Below are positions 38,022 to 40,387 of a DNA stretch of 40,387 nucleotides, piece after piece. The notes beneath the pieces were generated by a model. The model did no database searches. It saw nothing but the letters and a program-made list of their open reading frames with translations, and was not told the origin of the DNA. Source of the stretch: Phycisphaerae bacterium (GTDB lineage: Bacteria; Planctomycetota; Phycisphaerae; SM23-33); contig WRDM01000024.1 in NCBI GenBank assembly GCA_009783465.1, positions 1 to 40,387 on the forward strand, given 5' to 3'. The position numbers and the translations under genes were made by a program. How positions within the stretch are numbered: position 1 is the stretch's first letter; each line of letters opens with the position of its first letter.

Positions 38022-39883
38022 GTCGACTCCTCCTGATTATCCTGGCCGCCCTCGTGACGGGCGCCGGCGGCGTGCTGAACTGCTTCCCCACGCCGGCGGA
38101 TTCGACGCAGCTCTCCCTGGCCACGCTGGGGCAACTGCTCGTGATGGTCGGACTGGCGGGCGCGATGATCGTCGCCGCCGGAGGCAACCCCATCGTCCGA
38201 CGCGAAGTGCTCTCCGGTCTCCGCAGCCAAAAAGCCCTGGCCATGCAGGCGGTCTTCCTGCTGGTCATCACGGGGCTGGTCTATCTGCATTGGCCCGCCA
38301 ACGGCATGCAGGACATCGGCAGCCAACAGTCGCGGCAGATTTTCAACATCCTCGCGATCGGGCAGCTCCTCATGGTCGCGATGTTCGCGCCCGCCTTCAC
38401 CGCCGCCGCACTGACCACCGAAAAGGAAAGCGGCACCTTCGAGTCCGTCTTCACCACCGCCCTGAGGCCGTGGGAAATCGCCGCCGGAAAAATGGTCGGC
38501 GCCCTCACCTTCCTCATCCTCCTGGTCTTCTCCGGCACGATCGCGCTGTGTTTGCCGTTCCTCCTGGGAGGCATCCGAGGCGCCGACGTCATCAACTGTC
38601 TCTGCATCCTCATGTTGACGGCCGTCTACCTCGGCATGATCGGCCTGTCCGTCAGCGCCATCATGCACCGCAGCTATCGCGCCATCATCGTCACCTACGC
38701 CATCCTCGGCGCGGTGCTGTTTTTCCTGGCCATGCCCGCCTGGCCGCTGAGCGGGCACTTCCTCAACCGGGGCGGGGACGTCTGGCAGGGCGTCTTCCAC
38801 CTGATCGCGTCGCTCAGCCCGCTCCAGGCGATGTTCTCGCTGGCCTGGCCCGGCAGCGAGTACGCCGTCGGCGGCTCCGGCATGCCCGTCTTCCACGTCA
38901 CCTTTGTGCCGATGGCCCTGATCATGATCTTCGCGGCCGCCGTCTTCTGCCTGAAAAAACTGCACGAACCCGTCGCGCCGCCACGGCCTCGCGAAAAACT
39001 CAAGGTCATCGAACGCGACGGCAAACTTACCGCACGCGACGTCGTCTTCCTCATCGACCCGCGAAAACGAAAACGCCCCATCGAGTGGTGGCAGAACCCC
39101 GTCTTCGTCAAGGAGTGCCGCACGCGGCCCATGCTGCAAGGCCAATGGATGATGCGGGCCGTCTGTATCGCCACGCTCTCGTCGATCGTGCTGATGTTCG
39201 TGATGTCGCAAATCGCCGCCGGGCTGTTCGAGGGCAGCGGCGGCGTGAATCAGTCCAGCTCGATGCTCTACGCGGTGGCCGTGCTGATGGTCGTGCTGGT
39301 CGTGCTGGTCGGGCCTGCCTTGTCGGGGGGCACGATCTGCGGCGACGTCGAAACCGGCGTCTGGGACCTGCTGCGGACCACGCGAATGTCCTCCTGGCGG
39401 ATCGTCTCGGGAAAATTCCAGGCCGCCGTCATTCCCATGGGCCTGCTGATCCTCGCGACGTTCCCCAGTTTCGGCGTACTGTTGTACGTCGAAAGCACCT
39501 GGCCGATGCTGCTGAACATTCTCCGCGTGATGCAGGTGGTGCTCATCACGATGCTGTTCACGGGCGTGGCGGGCATGTTCTTTTCGAGTCTGTTCCTGAA
39601 AACCTCCGCCGCGACGGCGTGGACGTACGCGTTGATTATCGGCCTGGGGCTGCTGACGCTTCTGGTGCTGCTGGGTCAGGACCGTTTCTCGGCCGATTTC
39701 GTGACGAAGGTGCTGATGCTCAACCCGGTGGCGGCGGCGTTGGACGCGGCGGGCTTTTCCTTCGCCGGCGGCTCCAGCGGAAAAATGATGGCCATGTTCA
39801 CGAGAGTCTTCCTCATCGCCACCGCGGCGATGGCGGTCGTGACGGTCGGCAGAGTGTTCCAGTTGCGGCGAGTAGTTCAGTAA
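38018..39883 (+). CDS. ABC-2 type permease
   Basis: 621 residues with about twelve predicted membrane segments in two halves. The first half ends near 310 and the second begins after a charged linker (about 325-365, DPRKRKRPIEWWQNPVFVKE). Conserved ABC-2 features: EKESGTFESVFTTALRPWEIAAGK and, in the second half, GDVETGVWDLLRTTRMSSWRIVSGK, each following a membrane helix. That repetition shows the protein is an internal duplication of one permease half. GAGGAGG precedes the ATG. It completes the operon with the ATPase and the large exported protein; the transported substrate is unknown. Confidence 0.88.
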   Translation: MSRLLLIILAALVTGAGGVLNCFPTPADSTQLSLATLGQLLVMVGLAGAMIVAAGGNPIVRREVLSGLRSQKALAMQAVFLLVITGLVYLHWPANGMQDIGSQQSRQIFNILAIGQLLMVAMFAPAFTAAALTTEKESGTFESVFTTALRPWEIAAGKMVGALTFLILLVFSGTIALCLPFLLGGIRGADVINCLCILMLTAVYLGMIGLSVSAIMHRSYRAIIVTYAILGAVLFFLAMPAWPLSGHFLNRGGDVWQGVFHLIASLSPLQAMFSLAWPGSEYAVGGSGMPVFHVTFVPMALIMIFAAAVFCLKKLHEPVAPPRPREKLKVIERDGKLTARDVVFLIDPRKRKRPIEWWQNPVFVKECRTRPMLQGQWMMRAVCIATLSSIVLMFVMSQIAAGLFEGSGGVNQSSSMLYAVAVLMVVLVVLVGPALSGGTICGDVETGVWDLLRTTRMSSWRIVSGKFQAAVIPMGLLILATFPSFGVLLYVESTWPMLLNILRVMQVVLITMLFTGVAGMFFSSLFLKTSAATAWTYALIIGLGLLTLLVLLGQDRFSADFVTKVLMLNPVAAALDAAGFSFAGGSSGKMMAMFTRVFLIATAAMAVVTVGRVFQLRRVVQ

Positions 39884-39910
39884 CGGCGGTTACGAGATGT
39901 TGATGTGGCT

Positions 39911-39937
39911 CCGCCTGTTTGCGTTGTAAGACGTTCC
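39911..39937. repeat. single arm of the TTTGCGTTGT repeat
   Basis: CCGCCTGTTTGCGTTGTAAG then ACGTTCC matches one arm of the palindromes at 4089-4184 and 29348-29475. The opposite arm is absent. It lies 20 bp before the HEAT-repeat gene. Confidence 0.55.
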
Positions 39938-39952
39938 ATAAGGAAAACCATA

Positions 39953-40387
39953 ATGCGTCAATGGACGATCATTTTCGCGATCATTGCGACGACGGCCGCG
40001 TGGGCCGAACCGCCTGTCCTGTCTTCGTGGCGGACGGAAGACGATTTTTACGCCCGGTTCGGCAGCAACCGCAATGTGGAGTTGGTGGCGGCGTTGCTGG
40101 CGGACAAGGATTTCGCCATTCGCGAAAACGCCGTAATGGATCTGGGCGACATGGGGAATTTCACGGCCATTGAGCACATTCGCAAGGCGGCCGGCGACGA
40201 GAACACCATCGTTCGCGCCGCGGCGGCGCTGGCGGCGTCGAAATACCCCGCCGACCGCGCGGGCGACATCGTGACGTCCCTGCTGGCCGACCCGGACATG
40301 ACCGTGACCCTGGCCGCTCTGCGAGGCGTCCGCATGTTAACGTTGGAGTCGGCGACGGCCGACGTGGCCAAACTGGTGGCGTCCGAC
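39953..40387 (+). CDS. exported HEAT-repeat protein, 5' part
   Basis: 145 residues to the window edge, no stop. A signal peptide (about 1-18, MRQWTIIFAIIATTAAWA) is followed by HEAT-like helical repeats: ELVAALLADKDFAIRENAV, AAGDENTIVRAAAALAAS, SLLADPDMTVTLAALRGV, each about 31-37 residues apart. AAGGAAAACCATA is the ribosome site of the ATG at 39953. HEAT repeats act as protein-binding scaffolds; its partner is not visible. It may continue the ABC operon, although a repeat arm lies between. Confidence 0.72.
   Translation, partial: MRQWTIIFAIIATTAAWAEPPVLSSWRTEDDFYARFGSNRNVELVAALLADKDFAIRENAVMDLGDMGNFTAIEHIRKAAGDENTIVRAAAALAASKYPADRAGDIVTSLLADPDMTVTLAALRGVRMLTLESATADVAKLVASD

Overview
The window looks like a chromosomal stretch of a GC-rich Planctomycetota bacterium, most likely Phycisphaerae or a relative. 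The basis is a PEP-CTERM exported protein, LptF/LptG outer-membrane genes with large periplasmic inserts, the phoH-pgpH-ybeY order, and many small palindromic repeats between and inside genes. The taxonomy is inferred from gene content, not from a marker-gene tree.

Layout. 1-4.7 kb: pyruvate:ferredoxin oxidoreductase with a strong terminator, a 96-bp near-perfect palindrome, and convergent purE. 4.8-5.8 kb: a zinc-ribbon protein between structured non-coding elements. 5.8-8.8 kb: a DUF1638-hydantoinase/oxoprolinase fusion whose linker carries an in-frame palindromic repeat. 9.2-11.4 kb: LysM protein and IspH, overlapping by one base. 11.4-16.2 kb (minus): phoH, pgpH, a small LPD3-like orphan, ybeY. 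16.5-20.8 kb: purQ, a seven-blade RCC1/PEP-CTERM protein, an MltA-type lipoprotein, a convergent membrane protein. 21-26.6 kb: a TMEM43-like protein, a histidine kinase, convergent lptF-lptG. 27-28.5 kb: fmdB-galU operon, with galU carrying a second in-frame palindromic repeat and a repeat-derived C-terminus. 28.6-33.8 kb: a Tat-exported superoxide dismutase, a second LPD3-like orphan, a sugar-isomerase-like TIM barrel, ftsY, a PIN toxin-antitoxin pair, nusB and ribH. 34-40.4 kb: a large exported/membrane protein, ABC ATPase and ABC-2 permease in one overlapping operon, then the start of a HEAT-repeat protein.

Three things stand out. First, two paralogous LPD3-like genes (12.06-12.48 and 29.65-30.11 kb, minus) each face a convergent small-RNA-like unit. 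In both, identical -35 and -10 hexamers (TTGATT, 17 bp, GATAAT) are followed, about where transcription would start, by a structured region that ends in a hairpin and T-run overlapping the 3' end of the gene. This may be an undescribed protein/antisense-RNA module. Second, a palindromic repeat lies in-frame, in the same reading frame, inside two unrelated proteins. Third, at least six large intergenic quasi-palindromes are built from tandem 8-12 nt words, and some have been recruited as gene ends (galU tail, phoH stop codon).

The rest is mostly housekeeping: central carbon metabolism, purine, isoprenoid and riboflavin synthesis, ribosome/RNA maturation, envelope biogenesis, protein targeting and transport.
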